Positions 11,673 through 20,434 of a stretch of 64,000 nt of DNA are shown here, one piece after another. The first letter of the stretch is position 1. Every line of letters begins with the position of its first letter. The notes under the pieces are model-generated. The model saw nothing but the letters and a program-made list of their open reading frames with translations, ran no database searches and was not told the DNA's origin. The stretch lies in the NCBI GenBank assembly GCA_051646925.1, contig JBOFDK010000048.1, positions 1-64,000 of the forward strand, in the 5' to 3' direction. The position numbers were made by a program, and so were the translations under genes. The stretch comes from JBOFDK01 sp051646925 (lineage in GTDB: Bacteria > Bacillota > Clostridia > Lachnospirales > Cellulosilyticaceae).

Positions 11673-12224
11673 ATGATACACGTATTTATAGATGGAAAAG
11701 AAGTTGCAATGAAAATTAAAAAATCAAAAGAACAATTAATGTTACCAATAGAAGTAATGGCTAAAGATTTAAACTGGACTATTCAATGGGATAAAAAGAA
11801 AGAAATGGTAAATATTTTAAATGAAAAAATGAACGCCATTATAAAGGTTGGTATAGATATTTATATGTATACATGGAATAAAAATGTAGGTATGATGAAT
11901 CCAGTAAAATTAGGTGTTGCACCACTAATATCTGAAGGAATGTTATATGTACCGAAAAAGTTTTTGGAATTATTATTACGAACAAACACAGAAGAAGATA
12001 AAATATATTTTGAAACTAAAAAAGAAAAAGAAAAAGAAAAAGAAAAAGAAAGAGAAGAAGAAAAAGAAGAAGAAAAAGAAGAGAAAGAAAAAGAAAGAGA
12101 AAAAGAAAGAGAAAAAGAAAAGAAAGAAAAAGAAAGAGAAAAAGAAAAAGAAGAGAAAGGAAAAGAAAAGGAAGAAGAAGAAGAAGAAGAAGATTATGAT
12201 TATGATGATGATGATGAAGAGTAA
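11673..12224 (+). CDS. Single copper-amine-oxidase-N-like module with charged tail
   Basis: This 183-aa protein has one module of the type found ten times in the preceding gene (residues about 1-115: VFIDGKEVAMKI, MLPIEVMAKDLNWTIQW, VGIDIYMYTW, LYVPKKFLELL). A tail of almost only Lys/Glu/Arg follows (about 117-170), ending in EEDYDYDDDDEE. It has no signal peptide, like its large neighbour. The GGAG ribosome site is clear. It may be a product of duplication from the same family; the charged tail could form a single alpha-helix. It is separated from the giant gene by a terminator, so it probably has its own promoter. Function is unknown. Confidence 0.8.
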   Translation: MIHVFIDGKEVAMKIKKSKEQLMLPIEVMAKDLNWTIQWDKKKEMVNILNEKMNAIIKVGIDIYMYTWNKNVGMMNPVKLGVAPLISEGMLYVPKKFLELLLRTNTEEDKIYFETKKEKEKEKEKEREEEKEEEKEEKEKEREKEREKEKKEKEREKEKEEKGKEKEEEEEEEDYDYDDDDEE

Positions 12225-12230
12225 AAATAA

Positions 12231-12275
12231 AAAAAATGAAGCATCTGAAATATTATTTCGGATGCTTCATTTTTT
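12231..12275. terminator. Bidirectional intrinsic terminator
   Basis: AAAAAATGAAGCATC pairs with GATGCTTCATTTTTT around a 15-nt loop. It lies between convergent genes and overlaps the last codons of the leftward deacetylase gene. Confidence 0.88.
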
Positions 12276-13446
12276 GAAGTAAATCATAAGAGTTCAAATC
12301 ATTATGAACGTGAATACGCTTTAAGTTATCAAAACGAAAAAAACGAGTAGGTTTCGTAAGTTTTGTCATTTGAAAATCGATACCTAAAGAATTTAAACAT
12401 AGCTTAGTTTTTAAATTATGTTTAAATTCAGGATAGGCAAAAACTTTGACATCACGTTTGCCTAAATTTTGTTCAATTAAAGCAAATGAAAGAAGTACCT
12501 CGCTATGAAGTTCAACATCAGATAAACTTTTCATATTTAAATGATTAGCAGAATGACTTTGTATATCTATTAATCCACTTTGTTCCATTTCAAGAGCTTG
12601 TTCCCAAGAAAAATGGTCAAATTTAGTTACTTTAGAAAGGTCACCGACATAGTTAGGTGTTACAAAAAAAGTAGCTTGGTTATTATATTTTTGTAGAAGA
12701 GGGTACATATGAGTATAGTTATTTAAATAACCATCATCAGATGTAATAAGTACAGGTTTTTCAGGAAGACTACCAATACCCATAGAAAAATCTTTTAAGT
12801 CTTTTAAAGAAATAGTTGTATAACCTTCGTTTTGTAACATTTGAAGATGTTCTTCAAAACGTTTAGTAGTAACAGAATTACTGCTATTTTCATAAGCCGA
12901 ATCGTCATCAGATATATAATCAACTACGTGGTGATACATTAATATTGGAATGTATGGCACCTTGTTTTTAGAAATAGGAAAATAAGCTGCTTCGTAATTT
13001 GGCCTTACACGCATAGAGCGCTCCGCATAGCTAGCGTTTGTATCTAAGCTAACATATGTAGTGTATCGGTCTATAACGTTACTATCAGTATCAAATGTAA
13101 TTAATTTGAGTGGTAATAGTGTATTTGGAAAACTGCTAGGGTCAAACAAAAAATCTAAGGAGTTGCCAACAGTTGCATAAAGTAGTTCATCATTTAATTT
13201 AACATGAATTTGATTAACGTTAGGGTCCTTAGAAGTATACATAAGACGTACTGGCTTTGAAAAAACAGTATAGTCTCGAATGTGGTCAATATCATAAATA
13301 GGTGTTATACCATCTTCGCTAAAATCAATAGGTGTAACGAATGTATTATTAGCGAATAAATGGATAAAATAAGGGGTAACAATAGTTAAACATAGCAGAG
13401 CTATTATAATTAAAAATGGAGGAATATAACGTTTATGTAATTGCAT
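12253..13446 (-). CDS. Polysaccharide deacetylase family protein, membrane-anchored
   Basis: This 397-aa protein has an N-terminal membrane segment (about residues 10-32), an extracellular region, and a NodB-type deacetylase domain in the second half. The visible motifs are PILMYHHVVD at the domain start, a metal motif TSDDGYLNNY (the usual TFDDG with Ser in place of Phe) and IQSHSANHLNMKSL (SHxxxH-type metal ligands). Such enzymes remove acetyl groups from peptidoglycan or other surface polysaccharides. The start has an AAAGGTGAT ribosome site at a normal distance. The gene stands alone, divergent from the metallophosphoesterase and convergent with the one-module gene. Confidence 0.85.
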   Translation of the reverse strand: MQLHKRYIPPFLIIIALLCLTIVTPYFIHLFANNTFVTPIDFSEDGITPIYDIDHIRDYTVFSKPVRLMYTSKDPNVNQIHVKLNDELLYATVGNSLDFLFDPSSFPNTLLPLKLITFDTDSNVIDRYTTYVSLDTNASYAERSMRVRPNYEAAYFPISKNKVPYIPILMYHHVVDYISDDDSAYENSSNSVTTKRFEEHLQMLQNEGYTTISLKDLKDFSMGIGSLPEKPVLITSDDGYLNNYTHMYPLLQKYNNQATFFVTPNYVGDLSKVTKFDHFSWEQALEMEQSGLIDIQSHSANHLNMKSLSDVELHSEVLLSFALIEQNLGKRDVKVFAYPEFKHNLKTKLCLNSLGIDFQMTKLTKPTRFFRFDNLKRIHVHNDLNSYDLLQKMKHPK

Positions 13447-13589
13447 TGAGTATCACCTTTTTCTAGTTGATAAGAATTTGTCATTACAATAGCACAAATA
13501 GGTTGAAATAGCAATAAGTTGAAGCGGTTAGTCTAATGAAAAAGTTACAAAATATAATAATACTAAAAAATGAAAGAAGGATGATGAAA

Positions 13590-14798
13590 GTGAGAAAAAA
13601 ATATATAAATAGTTTATTGGTTCTAGTACTAATATGTAGTGCGTTTTTTAGTTGTAATGCAGCTGAAAATATAAATACGCCAACAGAAATTATTATGTCA
13701 ATAGGAATGGATGCAACAAAGATACAATCATTTAATTGGTATGCACCTAGGGACACTGAAGAAGGAATGGTAGAAGTAGTAGAGGGGAATAATTTTGACG
13801 AAAATATAGCAACTATATATAAAGCTAACAGTAATATAACAAATACAAGTATTGGTGATAAAAAATATTTTGAAATAACAATAGATAATCTAAAACCAAA
13901 CACAACATATAGTTATAGAGTAGGAAGCAAAAAAGATAATAGCTGGAGTGATGTTGGACATTTTACAACTGAACCTGAAGATATAATGCCATATGATTTT
14001 TTGTTTATTACCGATTCTCAAAGCAATGAAAAAGAACAAAATGAAATAGTTGCAAATACTTTGGAGAAGGCATGTGAGATTTATCCAAGAGCAAAATTTA
14101 TAATTCATGGTGGTGACCATGTAGAAATCGGATATGATGAAATGCAATGGCAGTGGTATTTAGATGCAGTACAAAAAACATTATTAAATATACCGTTAAT
14201 GCCAACAGTGGGTAATCATGATAGTTTAAATAATGAAAATATAATAGGAATTGATAGATATAAAGAACATTTTAATTTGCCTAAAAATGGTTTAGAAGGA
14301 GAAATAGAATCTGTTTATTCATTTGATTATGGTGATGTGCATTTTAGTTGTTTAAACACAGGTAGTAAAAATATTGAAATAAACAAACAAATGGAGTGGC
14401 TAGAAAAAGATGTAAAACAGGCAAATAAAAAATGGAATATTGTTTATATGCACAAAGGTCCATATTTATCACAAAGAGAGCAAGTTGAAATAAAATCTGT
14501 TGTAGTGCCTGTTTTTGATAAATTAGACATTGATGTTGTATTACAAGGCCACGATCATAGTTATATGAGAACAAATCCATTGTATGCTGATAAAGAAGAT
14601 AGTAAAGGTACAGTATACGTTATGGGAAATACAAGCGGGTATAAATTTTATGAAAGTGTTGAAAGAGAATATAATGAAGTTGCATTACAGCCGTATGAAC
14701 CAATGTTTATAGGTGTAAATGTAACGCCAGTATCATTAATTTTTCAAGCATTTACATCAAATGGTATTCCGATAGATTATTTTGAAGTTACAAAATAA
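13590..14798 (+). CDS. Purple-acid-phosphatase-like metallophosphoesterase, secreted
   Basis: This is a secreted phosphoesterase of about 400 residues. After a signal peptide (KKYINSLLVLVLICSAFFSC) comes a fibronectin-like purple acid phosphatase N-domain (FNWYAPRDTEEG, NTTYSYRVGS). The calcineurin-like core then shows metal-ligand motifs in order: FITDSQS, HGGDHVE, VGNHDS, YMHKGPY and GHDHSYM. The FITDSQS block has Asp-Ser in place of the more usual GDxG. The start is uncertain: GTG at 13590 sits 9 bases after GAAGG, whereas ATGs at 13581 and 13584 are too close to it; an upstream ATG at 13536 is poorly supported. The substrate is unknown. Confidence 0.85.
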   Translation: MRKKYINSLLVLVLICSAFFSCNAAENINTPTEIIMSIGMDATKIQSFNWYAPRDTEEGMVEVVEGNNFDENIATIYKANSNITNTSIGDKKYFEITIDNLKPNTTYSYRVGSKKDNSWSDVGHFTTEPEDIMPYDFLFITDSQSNEKEQNEIVANTLEKACEIYPRAKFIIHGGDHVEIGYDEMQWQWYLDAVQKTLLNIPLMPTVGNHDSLNNENIIGIDRYKEHFNLPKNGLEGEIESVYSFDYGDVHFSCLNTGSKNIEINKQMEWLEKDVKQANKKWNIVYMHKGPYLSQREQVEIKSVVVPVFDKLDIDVVLQGHDHSYMRTNPLYADKEDSKGTVYVMGNTSGYKFYESVEREYNEVALQPYEPMFIGVNVTPVSLIFQAFTSNGIPIDYFEVTK

Positions 14799-14861
14799 AA
14801 TGAAAATCAGTTAAAAAAAGAGTATAATCTAAAGTATAAAAATTAACTGGAGGATACTGAA

Positions 14862-15608
14862 ATGAAACAATTTGATGCAGTTAAAGTGACAGATGAACTG
14901 ATTACATGGATTAGAAATTACTTTAAAGAAAATGGCGAAGGATGCTGCGCTGTTGTAGGTATTAGTGGCGGTAAAGATAGCTCAGTTGTTGCAGCTTTAT
15001 GTGCAAAAGCACTAGGAACTTCGCGCGTAGTAGGTGTTTTGATGCCAAGTGGTGAACAACCAGATATAGACTGTAGTCATATGCTATGTAACCATTTAGG
15101 AATTAAAAGTGTTGTTATTAATATCGGGGAAACAGAACGTGCAGCAAAAGAAGCGTTGCTAGGTGCAGCTAAACAGTTTGGACTTGAACAACTAACATCT
15201 GTAACGATGATTAATACACCAGCAAGAATCAGAATGACTACAGTATACGGCGTAGCAGGTTTGTTAAATGGGCGTGTGGCAAATACGTGCAATTTATCAG
15301 AAGATTGGGTGGGATATGCAACTAAGTTTGGAGATGGTGCAGGAGATTTTTCGCCATTAGCGCAATTAACAGTTACAGAAGTAAAAGCAATCGGACGAGT
15401 ACTTGGATTGCCTAATGAGTTAGTTGATAAAGTTCCAATTGATGGGCTATGCGGAAAAACAGATGAAGAAAATCTAGGATTTAGTTATGATACGCTAGAT
15501 AAATATATTCGTGAAGGTATTTGCGAAGATGTAAAAATCAAAGAAAAAATAGATCGTATGCAAAAAAACAACATGCATAAACTATTACCTATGCCACATT
15601 TTAAATAG
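14862..15608 (+). CDS. nadE: NH3-dependent NAD+ synthase
   Basis: This 248-aa enzyme makes NAD+ from nicotinate adenine dinucleotide, ATP and ammonia. The ATP pyrophosphatase P-loop SGGKDS is at residues 35-40, and TPARIRMTTVYGVAG and NLSEDWVGYATKFGDGAGD follow as expected. It lacks a glutaminase domain, so it is the short ammonia-dependent type. The start follows TGGAGGATACTGAA. A TATAAT box is visible at 14823-14828, so it is probably transcribed by itself. Confidence 0.93.
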   Translation: MKQFDAVKVTDELITWIRNYFKENGEGCCAVVGISGGKDSSVVAALCAKALGTSRVVGVLMPSGEQPDIDCSHMLCNHLGIKSVVINIGETERAAKEALLGAAKQFGLEQLTSVTMINTPARIRMTTVYGVAGLLNGRVANTCNLSEDWVGYATKFGDGAGDFSPLAQLTVTEVKAIGRVLGLPNELVDKVPIDGLCGKTDEENLGFSYDTLDKYIREGICEDVKIKEKIDRMQKNNMHKLLPMPHFK

Positions 15609-15636
15609 GAAACATATTTTTTTAGGTTTATTTAAG

Positions 15637-15678
15637 TTTCATCATTTATAGTTAGAACAATTACTATAAATGATGAAA
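15637..15678. promoter_or_regulatory. Perfect 16-bp inverted repeat at the cotH-like ribosome site
   Basis: TTTCATCATTTATAGT (15637-15652) and ACTATAAATGATGAAA (15663-15678) are perfect complements around a 10-nt loop. There is no T run. The 3' arm runs into the AAAGAGAG ribosome site of the CotH-type gene, so it could act as an operator or as an mRNA hairpin limiting translation. Confidence 0.7.
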
Positions 15679-15690
15679 GAGAGTAAATAT

Positions 15691-17193
15691 ATGAAAAAAA
15701 ATAAAACTATTATAATGGGAGTTTTGTGTATAGTAGCGTTATCGGGGTGCCAAACAAACACTATACAAGACACTAACATTCCCGTAATTAATGAAGAACA
15801 TAGTGAAGAATATAATGAAGAGCAGATGCAAAATGTTGAGAATATAATAGGATATGAAAATAAGTTGTTTGATCAAAGCAGAGTACATAGTATAGATATT
15901 ACTATTGCAAATGAAGATTGGAATGAGCTTATAAAACAGCCTATACTCAAAACAAAATATGATGTTGATATAAATATAGATGGAGAGATATTTGAAAATG
16001 TATCATTTGCAACAAAAGGCAACTCTTCATTGATGCAAGTATCAAGTTCGGAATCAGATAGATATAGCTACAAAATTAATTTTGGAAAATTTAATACTGG
16101 ACAAACATATTACGGATTAGATAAATTAAATTTACAAAACATATACTCAGATACAACATATATGAAAGATTATATGGCATATGAAATTATGAAAGAAGCG
16201 GGTGTGTGTGCGCCATTAACAAGCTATGTTTCACTGAAAATAAACGGCGAGTTGTGGGGACTATATTTAGCTGTTGAAGATATTGATGAAGCATATTTAA
16301 AGCGTAATTATGGTGAAAATTATGGACAGTTTTATAAACCAGAGACAGCTGCACTTGAAAACAATATGAAATTCGAAGGAATGGAAAAACCAGAAGGAAT
16401 GAAAGCACCAGGAGGAATGGGTGTTATAGCGCAAGGAGCGGATCTTGTATATATAGATGATAAAATAGAGAGTTATATTGATATTTTTAATAATGCGCAA
16501 ACAAACCCTGAAGAGGAAGACAAACACAGACTTATTCAGTCGCTGAAACAATTAGGCAGTGGTGAGAATATAGAAGAAGTAGTAGATATTAGTGCGGTAC
16601 TAAAATATTTTGTCGCACACAATTTCATTATAAACTACGATAGTTATACAGGAAGTATGTTGCACAACTACGGGTTATATGAAAAAGACGGAGTATTATC
16701 TATGCATCCGTGGGATTATAATTTTGGATTTGGAGCATTTGGTGTAAATGGTGATGTGACAAATATGATAAATACGCCTATTGATACGCCGTTGCAATCG
16801 GCTACAAATGAAACACGTCCTATGTGGGGGAAACTCATTGAAAACAAAATTTATTACGAAGAATATCATAAATATTTTGATGAGCTAATTACTAACTATT
16901 TCGAATTAGGCAAATTTGAAGAAGAAGTAGAGCGTGTATCACAAATGATACGTGAATATGTAGAAGAAGACCCAACTGCATGGTATAGCGTTGAAGAATT
17001 TGATAAGGCAGTAGATGCGTTGAAACTGTTTGGAAAATTAAGAGCAGCAAGTGTTAGAGGGCAATTAAATAATGAAATCCCATCAACTACTGAAGGTCAA
17101 AGAAAAGAAGGTGTCAAACTTATTGATGCAAGTGAATTAGATATTAATACAATGGGCACTCAAAAACATGGAAATAGAAAAACTTCAAAATAA
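15691..17193 (+). CDS. CotH kinase family lipoprotein
   Basis: This protein of about 500 residues has a lipoprotein signal (VALSGC, Cys20 with the start used here) and a CotH-type kinase domain. Typical segments are GLDKLNLQNIYSDTTYMKDYMAYE, then SLKINGELWGLYLAVEDIDEAYL, and the C-terminal SMHPWDYNFGFGAFG, which carries metal-binding Asp/Asn residues. CotH of Bacillus phosphorylates spore coat proteins; secreted bacterial homologues also occur outside sporulation. The ATG at 15691 is preferred because AAAGAGAG lies 7 bases upstream and a good lipoprotein leader follows; ATGs at 15670/15673 lie inside the hairpin. Partner substrates are not evident nearby. Confidence 0.85.
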   Translation: MKKNKTIIMGVLCIVALSGCQTNTIQDTNIPVINEEHSEEYNEEQMQNVENIIGYENKLFDQSRVHSIDITIANEDWNELIKQPILKTKYDVDINIDGEIFENVSFATKGNSSLMQVSSSESDRYSYKINFGKFNTGQTYYGLDKLNLQNIYSDTTYMKDYMAYEIMKEAGVCAPLTSYVSLKINGELWGLYLAVEDIDEAYLKRNYGENYGQFYKPETAALENNMKFEGMEKPEGMKAPGGMGVIAQGADLVYIDDKIESYIDIFNNAQTNPEEEDKHRLIQSLKQLGSGENIEEVVDISAVLKYFVAHNFIINYDSYTGSMLHNYGLYEKDGVLSMHPWDYNFGFGAFGVNGDVTNMINTPIDTPLQSATNETRPMWGKLIENKIYYEEYHKYFDELITNYFELGKFEEEVERVSQMIREYVEEDPTAWYSVEEFDKAVDALKLFGKLRAASVRGQLNNEIPSTTEGQRKEGVKLIDASELDINTMGTQKHGNRKTSK

Positions 17194-17215
17194 GATGTAA
17201 AAAAAAGTTTAATAT

Positions 17216-17250
17216 AAAAGCAGCGACCTCAGAAGAAGTCGCTGCTTTTT
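17216..17250. terminator. Bidirectional intrinsic terminator
   Basis: AAAAGCAGCGAC (17216-17227) pairs with GTCGCTGCTTTT (17238 onward) around a 10-nt loop. It separates the convergent CotH-type and MATE genes. Confidence 0.92.
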
Positions 17251-17268
17251 GTAGTAGTATAAATACAT

Positions 17269-18636
17269 TTAAAATGTATCTAAAGTTTTAGAGATATCCG
17301 ATTTCATAATATATAGTTTATTGTACGAACGTTTAAATAGTATAAAAGTGAAAATCAAAGTAATTATTTCACTAAATGCAATAGAAAGCCAAATTCCTGA
17401 ATCGCCTATAAACATAGGAAGAATAAAAATTCCTACAGTGATAAACAAAATACCTCGCATAAATGAAATTAGTGCAGAAGTTTTTGCATCTTCAAGTGCA
17501 GTAAAATAAGATGCACCTAAAATATTAATACCATTAAAAAGAAAAGCAAAAGAATAAAGCTGAGTTGCCTGTACGGTCATATCGATTAATATCGTGTCAC
17601 CAGGAGCAAACAAATTAATCATAGGGCGACTAAACACCCAAAGAAGTAATGTGCATAATACTCCAAGTAGTGCCATGATTTTTATACCAAGTTTATTTAT
17701 ACTAATAACACGGTCTGTATTTTGCGCACCATAGTTAAAACTGATAAGAGGTGCAATACCGGTTGAAATACCCAAAAATACAGCGATAATTAATGATGTT
17801 ACATAAGAAATGATTGAAAAAGCAGATACGCCCATTTCTCCCATACGGCTAAGAAGTACCATATTAAACAAGTAAGTTGAATAAGCGACAGCTACTTCTG
17901 TTAGTGCTTCTGAAGAACCGTTATAAAAAAACTTACCTATTTTTTTGAAATCAACTATACACTTCGAGAAGCGTAAAATACAAGATTTTTTCAAATAAGG
18001 AAAAAATCCTAGGAAAAATGAAAGTCCAAAAGCTACACCAGAAGCTAACGCAGCCCCTTCTACGCCCATTCCCCATTTAACAACCATAAAATAGTCAAAA
18101 ACTATGTTGAAAATAGAACCTGTAATCGTACAAATCATAGAGTAACCTGGACGACCCATTACACGTATACCACTAGAAAGTAGTCCGCTAGTTGTAAATA
18201 TTGGAGTGAAAAAACAAAGAGTTCCAAGATAGCGAGTTACTAGAGGTAATAGTTCAGGTGTTGCTCCTAAAGCTTTTGAAATAGGAGTTAAAAAAGTAAG
18301 CGTTAATATCGATACAGTAGTCGATAAAATTAAAAGAGTGTAAAATGCAAGACTAAACGTTTTACGAGCTTTTTCGGGTTCGCCTTGGCCAAGTTCAATA
18401 GCAACAATTGTAGTAGCACCAGCAGATAGCATAATACTAATAGCCATAGCGATACTAAAAAATGGCAATGCAATATTAATAGCAGCTAACGCTTGCCCAC
18501 CAACGGTTTGACCGACGAATATACCATCAATTACGATATAAACTGAAAAAAACAACATACCTATAACACTAGGTATAGCATATTTTAGAAAAAGTTTTCC
18601 GATACGTTCTGTACCGAGTTCTTGAGTGTGATCCAT
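17269..18636 (-). CDS. MATE family efflux transporter
   Basis: This 455-aa polytopic membrane protein with about 12 transmembrane segments belongs to the MATE multidrug/cation antiporter family (NorM/MepA-like). Clues are LFLKYAIPSVIGMLFFSVYIVIDGIFVG at the N-terminus, then ALAAINIALPFFS and the internal repeat GISTGIAPLISFNYGAQN. The ribosome site is GAAAGGAATTTTTAGC. A MerR-type promoter lies 68 bases upstream and the MerR gene is directly upstream on the same strand, so expression is probably induced by a compound sensed by that regulator, possibly the exported drug. Confidence 0.93.
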   Translation of the reverse strand: MDHTQELGTERIGKLFLKYAIPSVIGMLFFSVYIVIDGIFVGQTVGGQALAAINIALPFFSIAMAISIMLSAGATTIVAIELGQGEPEKARKTFSLAFYTLLILSTTVSILTLTFLTPISKALGATPELLPLVTRYLGTLCFFTPIFTTSGLLSSGIRVMGRPGYSMICTITGSIFNIVFDYFMVVKWGMGVEGAALASGVAFGLSFFLGFFPYLKKSCILRFSKCIVDFKKIGKFFYNGSSEALTEVAVAYSTYLFNMVLLSRMGEMGVSAFSIISYVTSLIIAVFLGISTGIAPLISFNYGAQNTDRVISINKLGIKIMALLGVLCTLLLWVFSRPMINLFAPGDTILIDMTVQATQLYSFAFLFNGINILGASYFTALEDAKTSALISFMRGILFITVGIFILPMFIGDSGIWLSIAFSEIITLIFTFILFKRSYNKLYIMKSDISKTLDTF

Positions 18637-18703
18637 TGCTAAAAATTCCTTTCTATATATAATAAAGTAAATAAATATAAGTCAATTAATTAATCTATGA
18701 CTT

Positions 18704-18734
18704 AGAATAAACCTTGGAGCAACTCCAAGGTCAA
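18704..18734 (-). promoter_or_regulatory. MerR-type promoter/operator of the MATE gene
   Basis: On the minus strand TTGACC (18734-18729) and TATTCT (18709-18704) are 19 bp apart, the overlong spacing typical of MerR-family promoters. The spacer and -35 box contain a perfect palindrome, ACCTTGGAG-N3-CTCCAAGGT (18711-18731). The MATE start codon is 68 bases downstream and the MerR gene ends 53 bases upstream, so the site very likely binds that regulator. Confidence 0.88.
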
Positions 18735-18786
18735 TAGTTATTTACAGAAATATATAATTAGTAACTAATCTATAGAAATGAATAAG

Positions 18787-19605
18787 TTAATAGTTATTTA
18801 CAGGAATCCATAATTCGTAATATTCATAAGGAGAGTTATCTATATGTTCAAATGCAATAGTAGAAGCTAAAATTGTGCCAGATAGAGTTAGGTGATGAGT
18901 GGATAAATATTTTTCAAGTTTAGGAAGATAGTTTTTTGTAGTTTGCTCATAAGAAGACTGCTCCTGTGTTTGAATAACAGTATGAATACACTTTTGAGGA
19001 GGGATATAGTTATATGATGATAAAGAATTAAGTGTTGTTAAATCGTTTACAATACCACTTATACAAAATACTAAAGGTACTTTAAAAGTAGCATTTAATA
19101 AATCATTATGATTAATAAGTATAGCAGGTGTAGGTGCACTAATGAATGGATTAGACTCCATTTCAGCGAGTTTATCAGCATATCCTTCATCCCATTCAGT
19201 TTTAAGAGAATGATAAATTAGTGGAGGATTATAAGTAACTTCAGCATGACCTAGCATACGATGAACTGTTTCAATATGTGTTTTTAAAGTATTAAGTTTT
19301 TCGCGAAGCAAAGAAAAATGGTTGATTTTTTTTTCAATAAGAGATAGTTGTTGGTCGATTAAAATATTAAAATCCTCCAAACGATTATTAGTCATAAGAG
19401 ATTGAATAGTATCTAACGGTAAGTCTAAATCTCTAAATGTTAAAACGTAAGAAAGTGCAAAAAGGTCTTCTAATGTATAGTAACGATACCCCGTATAATG
19501 GTCTTTTTTTGGAGAAACGATACCTCGTTTATCATAATAGCGCAGCGTATCAGAAGATACATTCATCATACGAGCTACTTGTCCGATTAAGTAATGTTCT
19601 TTCAT
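18787..19605 (-). CDS. MerR family transcriptional regulator with effector-binding domain
   Basis: This 272-aa regulator has an N-terminal MerR winged helix (HYLIGQVARMMNVSSDTLRYYDKRGIVSP), a coiled-coil dimerisation helix (about residues 70-115), and a C-terminal GyrI/BltR-like effector domain ending in YEYYELWIPVNNY. That architecture matches BmrR/BltR-type activators of multidrug exporters, which bend overlong promoters. The ATG at 19605 is chosen because GGAGG lies 5 bases before it; an in-frame ATG 18 bases upstream lacks one. Its likely target is the adjacent MATE promoter. Confidence 0.92.
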   Translation of the reverse strand: MKEHYLIGQVARMMNVSSDTLRYYDKRGIVSPKKDHYTGYRYYTLEDLFALSYVLTFRDLDLPLDTIQSLMTNNRLEDFNILIDQQLSLIEKKINHFSLLREKLNTLKTHIETVHRMLGHAEVTYNPPLIYHSLKTEWDEGYADKLAEMESNPFISAPTPAILINHNDLLNATFKVPLVFCISGIVNDLTTLNSLSSYNYIPPQKCIHTVIQTQEQSSYEQTTKNYLPKLEKYLSTHHLTLSGTILASTIAFEHIDNSPYEYYELWIPVNNY

Positions 19606-19631
19606 AAATCCTCCATATTTCAAAAAAAAAG

Positions 19632-19670
19632 GTTATACAACAATAGTACCTCAAATTTCAAGTTGTATAC
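19632..19670 (-). promoter_or_regulatory. Candidate merR promoter within an inverted repeat
   Basis: On the minus strand TTGAAA (19661-19656) and TATAAC (19637-19632) are 18 bp apart. The element is bracketed by the imperfect inverted repeat GTTATACAAC/GTTGTATAC and contains a weak ACCTCAA-TTCAAGT dyad. Autoregulation is possible. Confidence 0.5.
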
Positions 19671-19796
19671 ATTAATTTTAAAAAAATAATAGAAATAAAG
19701 ACTAGAAAATATAAATATGATAAACTGTAGATAAAAATGAAAAAGATATACTAGAGTACATACTAGAGTACATACTAAAGAAAAGGAGAATGAAAA

Positions 19797-20285
19797 ATGT
19801 TATACCGTATAAAACAATTTTGGTGGGCGATGACTGCTGTCATGACAGATGAAGATAAGGAATTTGTAAAAAAATATTTAGATGAAGACGAAGTAAACAT
19901 TTTTTATGAGTTGCAAGTATATGAACAAGTACATTCAGTAAAAGTAGCAAAAGAAATGGAGAGACAAAGCGCAGAAGAAGATAGAGTAGAATGGACTAGA
20001 GTGGGGCTGTTACATGACATAGGAAAGACGCTATATCCAATAGGACCTATTCGAAAAAGTATAGTAGTTATGTGGAATCGTATATTTCCATATTATGACC
20101 CAACAAGAAGTTGTTTAAAGATGTTTAGATGCTACTATTACCACTGCATGTATGGACAAGTAATATTGATGACGACTAAAGAATATCCAAAATCATTTTT
20201 GTTAGCAATTAGGCATCATCATGGAGAAGGTGGATTTTATAGTGAAATGTTAGATGCATTAAAAAAAGCAGATGAATTGTTTTAA
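19797..20285 (+). CDS. HD domain protein
   Basis: This 162-aa protein has an HD phosphohydrolase fold. The paired metal ligands HD are at residues 73-74 (GLLHDIGKTL), with an upstream His in EQVHSVKVAKEM and a later AIRHHHGEGG, which supplies the remaining ligands. HD proteins of this size act on nucleotides or phosphoester substrates; the substrate here is unknown. The AAGGAG ribosome site is strong. The gene is divergent from merR and alone. Confidence 0.85.
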   Translation: MLYRIKQFWWAMTAVMTDEDKEFVKKYLDEDEVNIFYELQVYEQVHSVKVAKEMERQSAEEDRVEWTRVGLLHDIGKTLYPIGPIRKSIVVMWNRIFPYYDPTRSCLKMFRCYYYHCMYGQVILMTTKEYPKSFLLAIRHHHGEGGFYSEMLDALKKADELF

Positions 20286-20434
20286 GATAAAAAATATAGG
20301 AAAATAATATTTTTTTACAGTTTTCAAGGATATTTTATGCTAATAAATCACATAATTTTAGTAAGTATCAATATATAGATAAGAGATTGCGAAATGATTA
20401 AAAATCATAACGGGTCTTGAAAGGTTGGCTTGAA

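Noticed and set aside
11947..12282. Poly-Lys frame overlapping the one-module gene
   Set aside because: Off-frame reading of the Lys/Glu tail; no ribosome site.
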